From Pseudomonadales bacterium (GTDB lineage: Bacteria > Pseudomonadota > Gammaproteobacteria > Pseudomonadales > Azotimanducaceae), in assembly GCA_029251375.1 (NCBI GenBank), contig JAQXDL010000031.1:1-64000 (forward strand): a stretch of DNA of 64,000 bases, given 5' to 3'. The first letter of the stretch is position 1; the number at the start of each line of letters is the position of its first letter. The notes below the pieces were generated by a model. It did not search any database and was not told the DNA's origin. It saw nothing but the letters and a program-made list of their open reading frames with translations. Of this stretch, positions 34,199 to 42,838 are shown in pieces. Position numbers and translations under genes: made by a program.

Positions 34199-35236
34199 TT
34201 AACTAAACCCAAGCGACAATAAATTGTCTAGTGGCTGGTAGAGCTCCTCAAGATAAGCGACATCTTCATCTTCTAGTTTGATTTGTGTTGCACCAACCAG
34301 ATCATCAAGCTGCGACACCTTAGACACTCCAACAACCGGGCAAGCAACGCCCGGTTTTGATAACAACCATGCGACGGATATCTGTGCAGGAGACTTACCG
34401 TACTTCTCCGCTATTTCAATGACACGATCCGCAATCTGAAAATCAGCCGCGCCTCGATATAGCCCTTCCGTACGTTTGCGATCTTGGCCCTGTGAACGAT
34501 TGGTTGTACCCCCTTCGAAGCCACCCTTGTAGGCACCCGCTAGAATACCTCGCGCCAGTGGTGACCAAGGTGTTAACGCCACACCTGATTTCAAGCAATA
34601 GGGATTCATCTCGCGTTCTTCTTCGCGATAGATCAAATTGTAGTGATTCTGCATTGAGATGAACTTAGTCCAACCGTGAAGCTCTGCAGTCATTTGAAGT
34701 TCCGCAAACTGCCAAGCAAACATTGATGAGCCGCCTAGGTACAGGGCTTTGCCTGCTTTGACCACGTCGTGAAGCGCCTCCATAGTTTCTTCGATGGGCA
34801 CTTCGCTACCGCCGGGGGTACCGTGCGGATGCCGATGAATAATCAGTTGATCAACATAATCATGTCCCAAACGCTGCAGACTCTTATCGACGCCTTCCAT
34901 AATATGTTTACGAGATAAGCCCATCATATTGGGGTTTCTACCCATTGGCATGGCAACCTTGGTTGTTAGCACATACTCATCGCGGGGTAATAGTGACGTC
35001 AGCGCTTGGCCAACCACTTCTTCACAGGCACCTAAGCCGTATACGTCTGCACAATCGAAGTAATACAAACCACGGTCAATTGCCGCTGTGAAAATTTCCT
35101 TACTGTCCTTTAGTCCGAGCGTCCAATCACCCTGATGACCTCTGCCTGGTTCGCCAAAATTCATAGTACCTAAACAAAGGCGCGACACCTGAAGCCCGCT
35201 TTTTGCTCCTAATTTAACAGAATCTAACATCTTCAC
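34199..35236 (-). CDS. Aldo/keto reductase
   Basis: 345 residues of the AKR superfamily, NADPH-dependent (alpha/beta)8 barrel. Conserved parts: LCLGTMNFGEPG, the YFDCADVYGLGACEEVVGQAL active-site segment with Asp and Tyr, the LTTKVAMP lysine, LIIHRH with the catalytic histidine position, and WSPLARGILAGAY. Closest in look to the YajO/Tas-like group. The start at 35236 is plausible, or Met3 at 35230. The preceding glutathione S-transferase gene ends 57 bases upstream on the same strand, so they may form a unit. Converges with the hydratase gene. Confidence 0.87.
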   Translation of the reverse strand: MKMLDSVKLGAKSGLQVSRLCLGTMNFGEPGRGHQGDWTLGLKDSKEIFTAAIDRGLYYFDCADVYGLGACEEVVGQALTSLLPRDEYVLTTKVAMPMGRNPNMMGLSRKHIMEGVDKSLQRLGHDYVDQLIIHRHPHGTPGGSEVPIEETMEALHDVVKAGKALYLGGSSMFAWQFAELQMTAELHGWTKFISMQNHYNLIYREEEREMNPYCLKSGVALTPWSPLARGILAGAYKGGFEGGTTNRSQGQDRKRTEGLYRGAADFQIADRVIEIAEKYGKSPAQISVAWLLSKPGVACPVVGVSKVSQLDDLVGATQIKLEDEDVAYLEELYQPLDNLLSLGFS

Positions 35237-35293
35237 TCCGTTGCGAAATTTTTCAATATGAATTTTGCTTTCTATGGTTTCTTGGTCACTAAA

Positions 35294-35926
35294 TCACAAG
35301 GGCGAAGGCTGCCCTGCGCCATACTCAACGGCAGTTTTGAAACCGTCTCTTTGTTTAAGGCGATTCCAATATGCGGTCGCATTCACCGAATCATCCGACG
35401 GCGCAAGCTTGTCACACAACATCATCGAGTACCCCATCATGATATCAGCTGCAGTAAATTCCTCGCACAAATATCCCTCTGGACCAACCGCATCACCGAC
35501 CGCGCGCCAACACAAACGAGAACGCGTTTGCATTTCGACAATCGCCGTTTCAGATTGTTCGTCTTTCGGTATTGCCCGCTTGTGATTGACGATCTCGCCT
35601 AACGGCCGAGCAAATGTTGCTTCTGCAAACCAACACCACTGCAGATACTGACTGTACTCAGGTGAATCAACACTGGGTTCGAGACGGCCATTACCCTGCG
35701 TCTGCAACATATACTGCACCATCGCGCCCGATTCAAACATCGACAAGCCATCATCGTCCGTCATGGCTGGAACCTTTCCGACCGGATTCAATTTCAACCA
35801 TTCAGGGCTTAAGCGGAACTCCGGAGCGAACGAAATAAGCTGTACTTCGTAAGGTATCTCTAATTCTTCACACAACCAAATGACCCTGACAGACCGTGTG
35901 CCTGGTACGTGGAATATTTTCAACAT
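35294..35926 (-). CDS. Glutathione S-transferase family protein
   Basis: 210 residues. N-terminal thioredoxin-like domain (MLKIFHVPGTRSVRVIWLCEELEIPYEV) with the GKVPAMTDDDGLSMFESGAM motif: cis-proline after Val and the ES pair that holds the glutathione glutamate. C-terminal helical domain has FTAADIMMGYSMM, the conserved N-capping box region of the GST core. Active-site residue is probably the Ser in GTRSVRV. Bacterial GSTs of this type detoxify electrophiles or isomerise metabolites. Upstream of the aldo/keto reductase gene and downstream of the dioxygenase-like unit with a repeat-rich gap of 193 bases. Confidence 0.87.
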   Translation of the reverse strand: MLKIFHVPGTRSVRVIWLCEELEIPYEVQLISFAPEFRLSPEWLKLNPVGKVPAMTDDDGLSMFESGAMVQYMLQTQGNGRLEPSVDSPEYSQYLQWCWFAEATFARPLGEIVNHKRAIPKDEQSETAIVEMQTRSRLCWRAVGDAVGPEGYLCEEFTAADIMMGYSMMLCDKLAPSDDSVNATAYWNRLKQRDGFKTAVEYGAGQPSPL

Positions 35927-36052
35927 GATATTTTTCTCACATGAGTAGTGGCTTAATTGTCACAGGAAACGTTAGTGAGAGGCAACCACTGTGACGTCTC
36001 TTTGGAGCTCTGGATGCCAACTAGCTCGCCGTATCAAAATCTGTTGCTGGAC

Positions 36053-36112
36053 GACATTTAGCAACGCAACATTTAGCAACACAATATTTATAAAACAACA
36101 TTTAGAAAACAA
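36053..36112. repeat. Imperfect 15-bp direct repeat, four units
   Basis: Four successive 15-base units of the form GACATTTAGCAACGC lie just after the stop of the dioxygenase-like gene, decaying in similarity from left to right. No coding or terminator structure. Resembles the other short direct repeats in gaps of this window in type, but not in sequence. Confidence 0.6.
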
Positions 36113-36119
36113 GCTTCGA

Positions 36120-37211
36120 TCAATCATTTAAGCCTAACCGGCTAATGAAATCTTCTCGATTCACGTAGGCACCTGCCAACTTTCTGGAGCCTACATAAGC
36201 AGAACGACCGTGCAGCAGCCGCCAATTATCGAGGACAATGGCCTCACCGGCTTGAAGCTGATGACGCCATTGGTATTGCGGGTCATTAAATAGTCCATCA
36301 ATCAGCCTGATGCCGTCGTAGAGCTGTTGCATTTGATCGTCTGCTAAACGCATGACGTTGCGGTCGTAGTTATTGAATGTCACCTGCTCCAACTCGCCGC
36401 TGGCGTTCAATCTTAAGATTGGCCGCCGCGCCAACAATGTCACACCATCACCTTGGTACATACCTTCAACCTCTATATGACAGAGATACTTATAGATTTC
36501 AGGGTGTTCACGTCGGACCTTGTCCGCAATGGCAAAGCCGTCAACCAAAATAGATTCACCCCCGCTCGCGCTCTGCTCTAAGCACAACAAAATTTGTACG
36601 CCAGGCGCATCCAAACTGTAGCTACCATCGGTATGAGGTCGAAGTTCACGGGGCGTATAGGCGGAATCTGCCATTGCCTCGTCTGCTTCAAAACTCCAGA
36701 CGCCGCCGAATATCGTTTCTCGCACGTAGCCCAATTGCTCTGCGAGCGCGTTTACGGAACTCAGGTCCGTCGGACAGCCCCGCACCAAAACAAATCCAAA
36801 TTCGATCATCGAAGTCAAGAATTGATCGGTCTGTGTTGAGTCACTCAAACTTGGATAGTCGACAACTGGTGGTTCGACATCTCGATCCCAAAGTGTGGAT
36901 GTGCCTCTTATCGTTTGGGTTTTAAATGGTTGCCGATAGCGATAGAGAAAAGTACTCGTGTACTCAATAGGAGAGCAATCTAGCTCCCATTGAATTGACA
37001 ACAAAGCACCAGCATTCCTTCGCTCAACAAACAAGGGTTTGATATTTGAGTCGAGAGACGCAGTGAAGACCTCACGCTGATGCGTTCGCGCGTCGAAACT
37101 GCGTTCGTCACGCGCATTGTCACGCAGCCACATAAAGCTATAATGACTAACCTCTCCGCTTGCCCAAACAACGTCTAAAGTGTGCTCAAAGCACACACTC
37201 TCAATATTCAT
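36120..37211 (-). CDS. Gamma-butyrobetaine-dioxygenase-like Fe(II)/2-oxoglutarate oxygenase without the N-terminal zinc cysteines
   Basis: About 363 residues from the ATG at 37211; a start at 37235 is also open. The N-terminal domain has SHYSFMWLRDNARDERSFD: the WLRDN of the family is kept but the three zinc cysteines of N-C-x-C-x-x-C are Ala, Asp and Ser. The C-terminal TauD-type domain has the HxD metal pair in RPHTDGSYS, a distal His in LHGRSAY and an Arg in the tail, so catalysis looks intact. The family hydroxylates betaine-like or trimethyllysine substrates. Placed 43 bases after the membrane protein gene on the same strand, and so likely co-transcribed. Confidence 0.8.
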   Translation of the reverse strand: MNIESVCFEHTLDVVWASGEVSHYSFMWLRDNARDERSFDARTHQREVFTASLDSNIKPLFVERRNAGALLSIQWELDCSPIEYTSTFLYRYRQPFKTQTIRGTSTLWDRDVEPPVVDYPSLSDSTQTDQFLTSMIEFGFVLVRGCPTDLSSVNALAEQLGYVRETIFGGVWSFEADEAMADSAYTPRELRPHTDGSYSLDAPGVQILLCLEQSASGGESILVDGFAIADKVRREHPEIYKYLCHIEVEGMYQGDGVTLLARRPILRLNASGELEQVTFNNYDRNVMRLADDQMQQLYDGIRLIDGLFNDPQYQWRHQLQAGEAIVLDNWRLLHGRSAYVGSRKLAGAYVNREDFISRLGLND

Positions 37212-37254
37212 TAGCGATTCTACTGTCCGGTTCATTAACGATTTGTTACGACGA

Positions 37255-37764
37255 TTACTTCGGCTCAGCTTTCAGAAAGCGCCAAACACCGAGTACCGCA
37301 ATTGCAAAGAAGATGTGCACAGCGACAACGGGCGGCATGCCTGACAAGTAGATAATATCGTTTGCCAAGCCAGGCTTAAAAGGACCACCGCCAAACGCTA
37401 AACCTCGTGTACCAAAAAACGTATTCGCCATCGCAGGTAACGTAAACATCCAACCTGTGATTAAGGCACTCCAAAACAAGACAGCAAATTCGTTCTTTTT
37501 TAACAGCATAAATTGCCCACCGAACGCCATCGCCATTAATAACAATCCGTGCGTAATCGCCTCCATATGACCCATACGAAATGCCCGCGAGTCACCCGGA
37601 ATATCAACCTCAATCTGGACTGGTAATGGCCACAGGACAATTTCGTTGAGTAGATGGAAAAACCAAGTCCAACCGAACAAGATACCGACAACAAACAGCC
37701 CCAACCCGTTGAGAAAAAAAAGTGCCTGCATCCGGCGCGTAATTGGGTTCCTGAGATCTGTCAT
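37255..37764 (-). CDS. Styrene-oxide-isomerase-like membrane protein
   Basis: 169 residues, four hydrophobic helices (about 14-35, 69-88, 92-112, 143-163). Two conserved patches match what I recall of styrene oxide isomerase (StyC): a polar strip ending RMGHMEAITHG, where His66 stands in for the haem-binding His58 and His72 takes the place of Asn64 at the same spacing, and TRGLAFGGGPFKPG matching the NRGLTFGPNQFGPG segment. Styrene oxide isomerase catalyses a Meinwald rearrangement of an epoxide to an aldehyde. The same length as StyC supports the family call. Sits between the PF10118-type gene and the dioxygenase-like gene. Confidence 0.7.
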   Translation of the reverse strand: MTDLRNPITRRMQALFFLNGLGLFVVGILFGWTWFFHLLNEIVLWPLPVQIEVDIPGDSRAFRMGHMEAITHGLLLMAMAFGGQFMLLKKNEFAVLFWSALITGWMFTLPAMANTFFGTRGLAFGGGPFKPGLANDIIYLSGMPPVVAVHIFFAIAVLGVWRFLKAEPK

Positions 37765-37818
37765 TTGAATTCCTTGGGTTGGTGTTAAGTACCGTTGAAT
37801 TGTTAAAGAAAGGTTCAG

Positions 37819-38805
37819 TTAGCCGGCGACGGGCGATGCCGCGGCAAGTTGAGAAGTATCGAGTTTAGCAACGCTGCTCGCATCTGACTCAAACATTTTT
37901 GCCCACTCTTTACCCCAACTAGGGTCGGCGATCTTGCTAGGATGATAGCCTGGCTTCCAAATACGAAACCATTTCGGTGCAATGTTACCCAATAGACGGC
38001 ATAACAATTTCGCCATCTTCCATCGGCTACCCCGCTGCGACCACAAACCATCTTCACGTAACAAGGCGCGATAGCCCTGCGCTATTCTGAATGAGATATG
38101 TCCTGTTGCGCAGACCAAACCGAGCATGCGCCAAAAGTAGCTGCCATATATGTGTTCAAGGACGTCAAAGGTCACGTTTTTATGCTCAATTTCCTCAACA
38201 AAATGCCAGAGCACTAACGAGGCGACACCAGCATCACTTTCCCCGAACAGGTATTCGCGATCTTCAATGAGCATTTGTCCAATCGCCAACGCCATTGATT
38301 CGAAACCTTCAGCATAGGCAAGGTTGAACTTGAGAGAGCGGTTATTTTCAAATTTGGAATAATCGGCTAGCAACGTCTCTTCAAGTGAACAAACAACCTC
38401 GTAACCGGCCTCTTTTAATGTGTCGTTAAATTTACGATGCTGTTTGTAGTGTGTCGCTTCTTGTTTGATGTAAAGGTCAAGTTCCGCTTGTAAATTTGGG
38501 TCACTGATCATCGGCTTTGCTTTACGCATCGTGCGTATTAAGTACGGCTCAAGATAAGGCATGGCAATGGAACCGGCATTAACGATATGAGAGTACTCAG
38601 GTTTGGCTGTATTCCAATGGCCAATTTTCATTTTAGCTGTATCAGACGTTGCCGCCTCAACCGTTGGCTTTACAGAATCCGCAAGCGATGATTGATCAGT
38701 AGTCTGGCGAAACAAAAATGGCATTTGTCTAACCGTCATACGCTCGGCGCCAGTTTTATCGGCGTTGTTTGCCACATCAAAGCCTGGCTGGGGCGTTGAA
38801 ACCAT
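37819..38805 (-). CDS. Metal-dependent hydrolase family protein (PF10118/COG3687)
   Basis: 328 residues. The core has the pattern of COG3687: NAGSIAMPYLEPYLIRTMRKAKP, KQEATHYKQHRKFN, ESMALAIGQML and LWHFVEEIEHKNVTFDV, with the Glu and His residues in EATHYKQH and EEIEHK spaced as in a di-metal helical bundle. An N-terminal extension of about 55 residues has no clear fold. The family is called metal-dependent hydrolase, but the spacing resembles ferritin-like di-iron oxygenases. It is 54 bases upstream of the isomerase-like gene, first of a three-gene unit. Divergent from the class C hydrolase gene. Confidence 0.82.
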   Translation of the reverse strand: MVSTPQPGFDVANNADKTGAERMTVRQMPFLFRQTTDQSSLADSVKPTVEAATSDTAKMKIGHWNTAKPEYSHIVNAGSIAMPYLEPYLIRTMRKAKPMISDPNLQAELDLYIKQEATHYKQHRKFNDTLKEAGYEVVCSLEETLLADYSKFENNRSLKFNLAYAEGFESMALAIGQMLIEDREYLFGESDAGVASLVLWHFVEEIEHKNVTFDVLEHIYGSYFWRMLGLVCATGHISFRIAQGYRALLREDGLWSQRGSRWKMAKLLCRLLGNIAPKWFRIWKPGYHPSKIADPSWGKEWAKMFESDASSVAKLDTSQLAAASPVAG

Positions 38806-38993
38806 GGACGCAGCGACCTATTTACCATAAGAAAAACGAGTATTTCCGCTCTGCCACGTCATGTCAACGCATCAACCCGCTCCGCGAGCAAGGTTAGCGA
38901 AACCCAAGTTCGCTCGAGCTTGTTTATCCGATCAACTCACCGCAAGATAATGTACCTTCAAAACAATGCGGTTCATCCCGCTCAATACTGAAT

Positions 38994-40478
38994 ATGTTTA
39001 GATACCTACCCCGCGTGTTTTACTTTGTAGCCCCCTTACTGGTCTGCATCGGCTTGTCGGTTCCAGCCTCCGCGCAGACCAACCATCAAATTTTTGACCA
39101 ATATATCAACGGCAATATGGCAAAACATGGCGTAGTCGGCGTGTCCATTGCTCTCATTGAAAACAACAAAATCGAACACCGTTATGTCTCTGGCTATGCT
39201 AATGCCGATACAGGCATCAAGTTAAATCCAAACACTGTTTTTCAAGTTGGATCTATTTCTAAGTCTGTAGCTGCTTGGGCGATCATGCAGCTGGTGCAAT
39301 CAGGCAAGCTGGATCTAGACAAACCAGTAAGTACTTATCTGACTCGCTGGCATCTGCCTGGATCAGATTTTGATGCGTCAAAAGTCACCTTAAGAAGATT
39401 GCTGTCACACACTGCAGGATTGTCACTTGGCAGCTATCCTGGCTTCGCGCTTGAACAACCATTACCGACGATAGAAGCGTCATTGTCAGGTGACACTAAC
39501 GGTGCGGGCGCCGTGTTTATCCAAACTGAGCCTGGCGCTCGGTGGTCCTATTCCGGCGGCGGCTATACGTTGATGCAACTCATCGTTGAAGAAGTCACTG
39601 GCATGATCTTCTCGAACTACATCAACGACATTGTCCTGACACCCCTATCAATGTATCGCTCGAGCTATCGACCCGATCCGTCACTATTGGCTGGTATGGC
39701 GAACGCACATGGTTATTCCGGCACGGTACTCCCTAATTTCCACTTCACTGCTGAAGCAGCTGCCTCTTTACACTCCACTGCTGAAGATCTGGCTAAATTC
39801 GCACTTGCCAACATGCAAACGAATCCTGTGCTGGATAACTCAACATTACAACTTATGCATTCACCTGCTGAAAACAGCGCTGGTCGACATGGACTCGGCT
39901 TCAGCTTGGTCGGCGATGGCAACATCGTTGGTCACGGCGGTAGCAATACAGGATGGAAGGCAATGGTTCGATTCGTACCGCGAACCGGCGCAGGCATTGT
40001 CGTGCTAACCAATAGCGATAGTGGCGACAAATTGACGATTGACGCCCTATGTTTCTGGAATACGCATTATGCAATCGGCTATCTCGACAAGGGTTGCCAA
40101 GACCGTCTGGACCAACAGAAGGAATTAGCGCTTATTCTCGTTGTCATCGGCGTTGGCTTTTTGCTCGCCAGTGCTGTCGCTATTTGGCTGATGCGCAAGC
40201 GCTATCTCAGCGGCGACTATGGTGTTGATCTAAACGCTTACCGCGCGATTGGCAAGTTAATGGGTATCTTGGTGCCTTTAATCATTTTAATTTGTTGGGT
40301 CACCTTTTGGCATACAGAAGTTGGTGTGTATCTCATATTTGGCAGTTGGTATACCCGTGCCGCTGACGTGATGCCAGCCGAGTTCCTCTATCTGTCCTCG
40401 GGTCTCGTCGTGTTCGTTATATCTCTAATCGGTTTGACACTATTGCGTGAGAAAAAGAACGGCTCTAAGCATCAATAA
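38994..40478 (+). CDS. Class C beta-lactamase-like serine hydrolase with C-terminal membrane segments
   Basis: 494 residues. Signal peptide or anchor at 8-28 (FYFVAPLLVCIGLSVPASA), then the penicillin-binding fold: active-site SISK (about 92-95, SxxK), YSGGGY as the YxN-equivalent with Tyr retained, and GHGGSNTGW as the KTG-like strand. After the domain, three hydrophobic helices (about 378-398, 420-440, 462-485) anchor it, a layout found in EstB/FmtA-like esterases and peptidases. Activity may be esterase, peptidase or lactamase. The ATG follows a rather weak site. Divergent from the PF10118-type gene. Confidence 0.85.
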   Translation: MFRYLPRVFYFVAPLLVCIGLSVPASAQTNHQIFDQYINGNMAKHGVVGVSIALIENNKIEHRYVSGYANADTGIKLNPNTVFQVGSISKSVAAWAIMQLVQSGKLDLDKPVSTYLTRWHLPGSDFDASKVTLRRLLSHTAGLSLGSYPGFALEQPLPTIEASLSGDTNGAGAVFIQTEPGARWSYSGGGYTLMQLIVEEVTGMIFSNYINDIVLTPLSMYRSSYRPDPSLLAGMANAHGYSGTVLPNFHFTAEAAASLHSTAEDLAKFALANMQTNPVLDNSTLQLMHSPAENSAGRHGLGFSLVGDGNIVGHGGSNTGWKAMVRFVPRTGAGIVVLTNSDSGDKLTIDALCFWNTHYAIGYLDKGCQDRLDQQKELALILVVIGVGFLLASAVAIWLMRKRYLSGDYGVDLNAYRAIGKLMGILVPLIILICWVTFWHTEVGVYLIFGSWYTRAADVMPAEFLYLSSGLVVFVISLIGLTLLREKKNGSKHQ

Positions 40479-40557
40479 GCTGCTTGGGCCACAATGAATG
40501 CAACCCTATCCAGACATGTTACCTCTCAGCAAGTGAATCGCTTTATTGGAGTACAAC

Positions 40558-40969
40558 ATGTCCGGCCCGCTTATCCCGATTTTCACCGTTGCTGCGTTCT
40601 CCTTTTTTTATTACCTACATTACTCAGATGATATTCGACAATCGAATTCGAAGAGAATTTGTTAGCAAAAACATCTCCGCGGACACTATACAAAAACTGT
40701 TTGTCGACAAGCGCGCCGAGTCCGTCTCCAGTAACTTAAAATAGGGCATTGTTATGGTCGCGATTGAATTTTCTTTTTCGATCATCCATCTGGCACGATT
40801 GTCAGCGGATAAACCCCTATCAAAAACTATTGTGTTTATATTTGCGGCTGGCAGCCTATTGCTCTACTAAGTGTTGCGAAGCTTTTTTATCAAAGCAGAC
40901 TTAAGACAAGCACGCCATGCAGGCATCACCCGTTCCGAACACCCTCGGCACAACTATCTAAGCCGCTAA
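40558..40969 (+). pseudogene. Decayed small membrane protein gene (frameshift plus two in-frame stops)
   Basis: ATG at 40558 (TGGAG before it) reads MSGPLIPIFTVAAFSFF, then a T7 run at about 40602-40608 moves the sensible reading to the next frame: ITYITQMIFDNRI, FVSKNISADTIQKLFVDKR. A TAG at 40742-40744 stands where a Trp codon would fit (LK-stop-GIVMVAIEF), and a TAA at 40868-40870 interrupts a second hydrophobic stretch before SFFIKADLRQARHAG and the stop at 40967-40969. The layout, a membrane helix, a charged I-x-x-L-F part, then S/R-LK-x-GIVM and a second helix, resembles the DUF6249-type small membrane proteins. Most likely inactive. Confidence 0.65.
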
Positions 40970-41075
40970 TATCCAACTAGTTGTGCCGATATATGTACAA
41001 GGACCTGTACTAACGGTATCTTGTCCCTCGAATTTGTTAACTCATTATTGAAAAAACAACTGTTGAGGGAAATCC

Positions 41076-41855
41076 ATGGTAAAGACTGAATTATTTGATC
41101 TGACGGGCAAAGTTGCCCTAACTACAGGCTCATCGAAAGGTATGGGTGAAGCTATGGCGATGGGTTTAGCGGAACATGGCGCTAAAGTTGTCATCTCTAG
41201 CCGTAAACTTGATCAGTGCGAAGCGGTCGCAAAGAAGATCAACGACAAGTGTGGTGAAGGTTCGGCTATCGCGATTGCCTGTAACATTGGCTACAAAGAT
41301 CAGCTACAAGCCCTTGTTGATGAAACTCGGGAACGCTTAGGACCGATTGATATCCTCGTTTCAAACGCCGGTATCAACCCGTTTTATGGTCCAATGTCTG
41401 AAATCCCTGACGATGCCTTCGACAAGATCATGGCAAGCAACGTTAAATCAAACCATTGGTTATGCCAAATGGTTGCATCCGACATGATCGCTAAGGGATC
41501 CGGTTCAATCATGATCACCTCAAGTGTTGGTGCGCATTCGCCATCTGATGTGCTCGGTACTTACAATATCTCTAAGTTGGCCGATATCGGTCTTGTTCGA
41601 AATCTAGCAATGGAGATGGGTCCAAGTGGCGTTCGCGTTAACGCAATCTGCCCGGGTCTGATCAAAACCGATTTTGCTCAAGCACTGTGGGATAACCCCG
41701 AAGCTGCAGCGAGAGCCAATGAGCAAACACCCCTGCGACGCCTTGGCGAAGCTGAGGACTTGAAAGGTTTGGTTGTGTTTTTAGCGTCTAAAGGCAGTGA
41801 GTACATTACCGGCCAGGCATTAAACGTCTGTGGCGGCACGCACATGTATCGTTAA
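41076..41855 (+). CDS. Short-chain dehydrogenase/reductase (SDR)
   Basis: 259 residues of the classical SDR type. Glycine motif TGSSKGMGEAMA (about 17-28) for the dinucleotide, NAGINPF, active-site serine in SSVGAHSPSD and Tyr/Lys in YNISK (about 159-163), then the PGLIKTDFAQ loop. SRK at the end of beta 2 suggests NADP(H). The gene may act as a 3-hydroxyacyl-CoA dehydrogenase or other alcohol dehydrogenase. TGAGGGAAATCC lies before its ATG, a good ribosome site. It is 55 bases upstream of an enoyl-CoA hydratase gene, which suggests one unit. Confidence 0.88.
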   Translation: MVKTELFDLTGKVALTTGSSKGMGEAMAMGLAEHGAKVVISSRKLDQCEAVAKKINDKCGEGSAIAIACNIGYKDQLQALVDETRERLGPIDILVSNAGINPFYGPMSEIPDDAFDKIMASNVKSNHWLCQMVASDMIAKGSGSIMITSSVGAHSPSDVLGTYNISKLADIGLVRNLAMEMGPSGVRVNAICPGLIKTDFAQALWDNPEAAARANEQTPLRRLGEAEDLKGLVVFLASKGSEYITGQALNVCGGTHMYR

Positions 41856-41910
41856 GCAACAAACTGGCTTTACAAATAATTAATACATACAAACTTAACC
41901 AGAGGGACTT

Positions 41911-42681
41911 ATGACTGAATATTGCATCGTAGAAAAGAAAGATCACATTATGACAGTGCGTCTCAATCGACCTGAACGGCTAAACGCGCTTCATTCACTG
42001 GCAAACGCCGAACTCGGCGAGGTCTTCGATGACTTCGATGCCGACGACGATATGTGGGTGGCGATCATCACCGGTGAAGGCCGAGGTTTTAGCGCCGGCA
42101 ATGATCTAAGACATCAAGCCGAGGGTGGCGAACGTGTTGAAGCACCGAAAGGCTTCGCGGGTCTGACGTCACGCTTCGATATGAGCAAACCTGTCATCGC
42201 TGCAGTAAACGGCGTATCAATGGGCGGTGGATTCGAAATCGCCCTCGCCTGTGATCTGATCATTGCATCTGATCAAGCAAAATTTGCATTGCCAGAGCCT
42301 AAAGTTGGCTTAGCAGCACTTGCCGGTGGATTGAATCGATTGCCGAGACAAATTGGCGTTAAACGTGCTTTGGGCATGATCTTAACCGGTCGCCATGTGT
42401 CAGCAGAGGAGGGCTACACACTCGGCTTTGTCAACGAAGTTGTGCCCCATGATCAGCTTATGGAGAAGGCAATGGATTGGGCTAAGCAAATCGCTTCATG
42501 CGCGCCGCTTTCCATTCGAGCCAGTAAGGATGTGGTTTACCGCAGCCTTGATACTGAGTCTCTGCAAGCGTCAATGGAAGCCCAGTACGATTCAGTGAAA
42601 ACGCTGTTCAAAAGTGAAGACTTTATCGAAGGACCAAAAGCTTTCTCTGAAAAACGCGCGCCAAACTGGAAAGGTAAGTAA
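41911..42681 (+). CDS. Enoyl-CoA hydratase/isomerase family protein
   Basis: 256 residues. Crotonase signatures: TVRLNRPERLNALH, GEGRGFSAGNDLRHQ oxyanion segment (about 62-76), VNGVSMGGGFEIALACDLIIAS and LPEPKVGLAALAGGLNRLPRQIG. The first acidic residue used by enoyl-CoA hydratases at the Gly-Gly-Gly-Phe-Glu turn is present, and PEPKVG carries the second position. A good match for hydratase. AGAGGGACTT stands before the ATG. Probably acts with the SDR before it. A strong terminator follows at 42758-42787. Confidence 0.88.
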   Translation: MTEYCIVEKKDHIMTVRLNRPERLNALHSLANAELGEVFDDFDADDDMWVAIITGEGRGFSAGNDLRHQAEGGERVEAPKGFAGLTSRFDMSKPVIAAVNGVSMGGGFEIALACDLIIASDQAKFALPEPKVGLAALAGGLNRLPRQIGVKRALGMILTGRHVSAEEGYTLGFVNEVVPHDQLMEKAMDWAKQIASCAPLSIRASKDVVYRSLDTESLQASMEAQYDSVKTLFKSEDFIEGPKAFSEKRAPNWKGK

Positions 42682-42757
42682 GTATCCAAATGGCTTAAAA
42701 AGCAGGTTAGTAAATAGGTCGCAAAACAGACCAAAAACGACGCTGCAGTGAAAACAG

Positions 42758-42787
42758 AAAAGCCGGTTAGATTTCTCTAACCGGCTT
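42758..42787. terminator. Rho-independent terminator (bidirectional)
   Basis: The stem is AAAAGCCGGTTAGA with TCTAACCGGCTTTT around a four-base loop, followed by a T run. The A run on the other side makes it work for both the hydratase gene and the convergent Ldh-family gene. It is the clearest terminator in the window. Confidence 0.92.
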
Positions 42788-42838
42788 TTTTTATTGCGCG
42801 CCCCTACGACCTCGTTTTCTAAACCTTTACGAGTTTGG

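Noticed and set aside
40995-41010. GTACAAGGACCTGTAC inverted repeat before the SDR gene
   Set aside because: Only 5-base arms with a poorly symmetric centre; not enough to call an operator.
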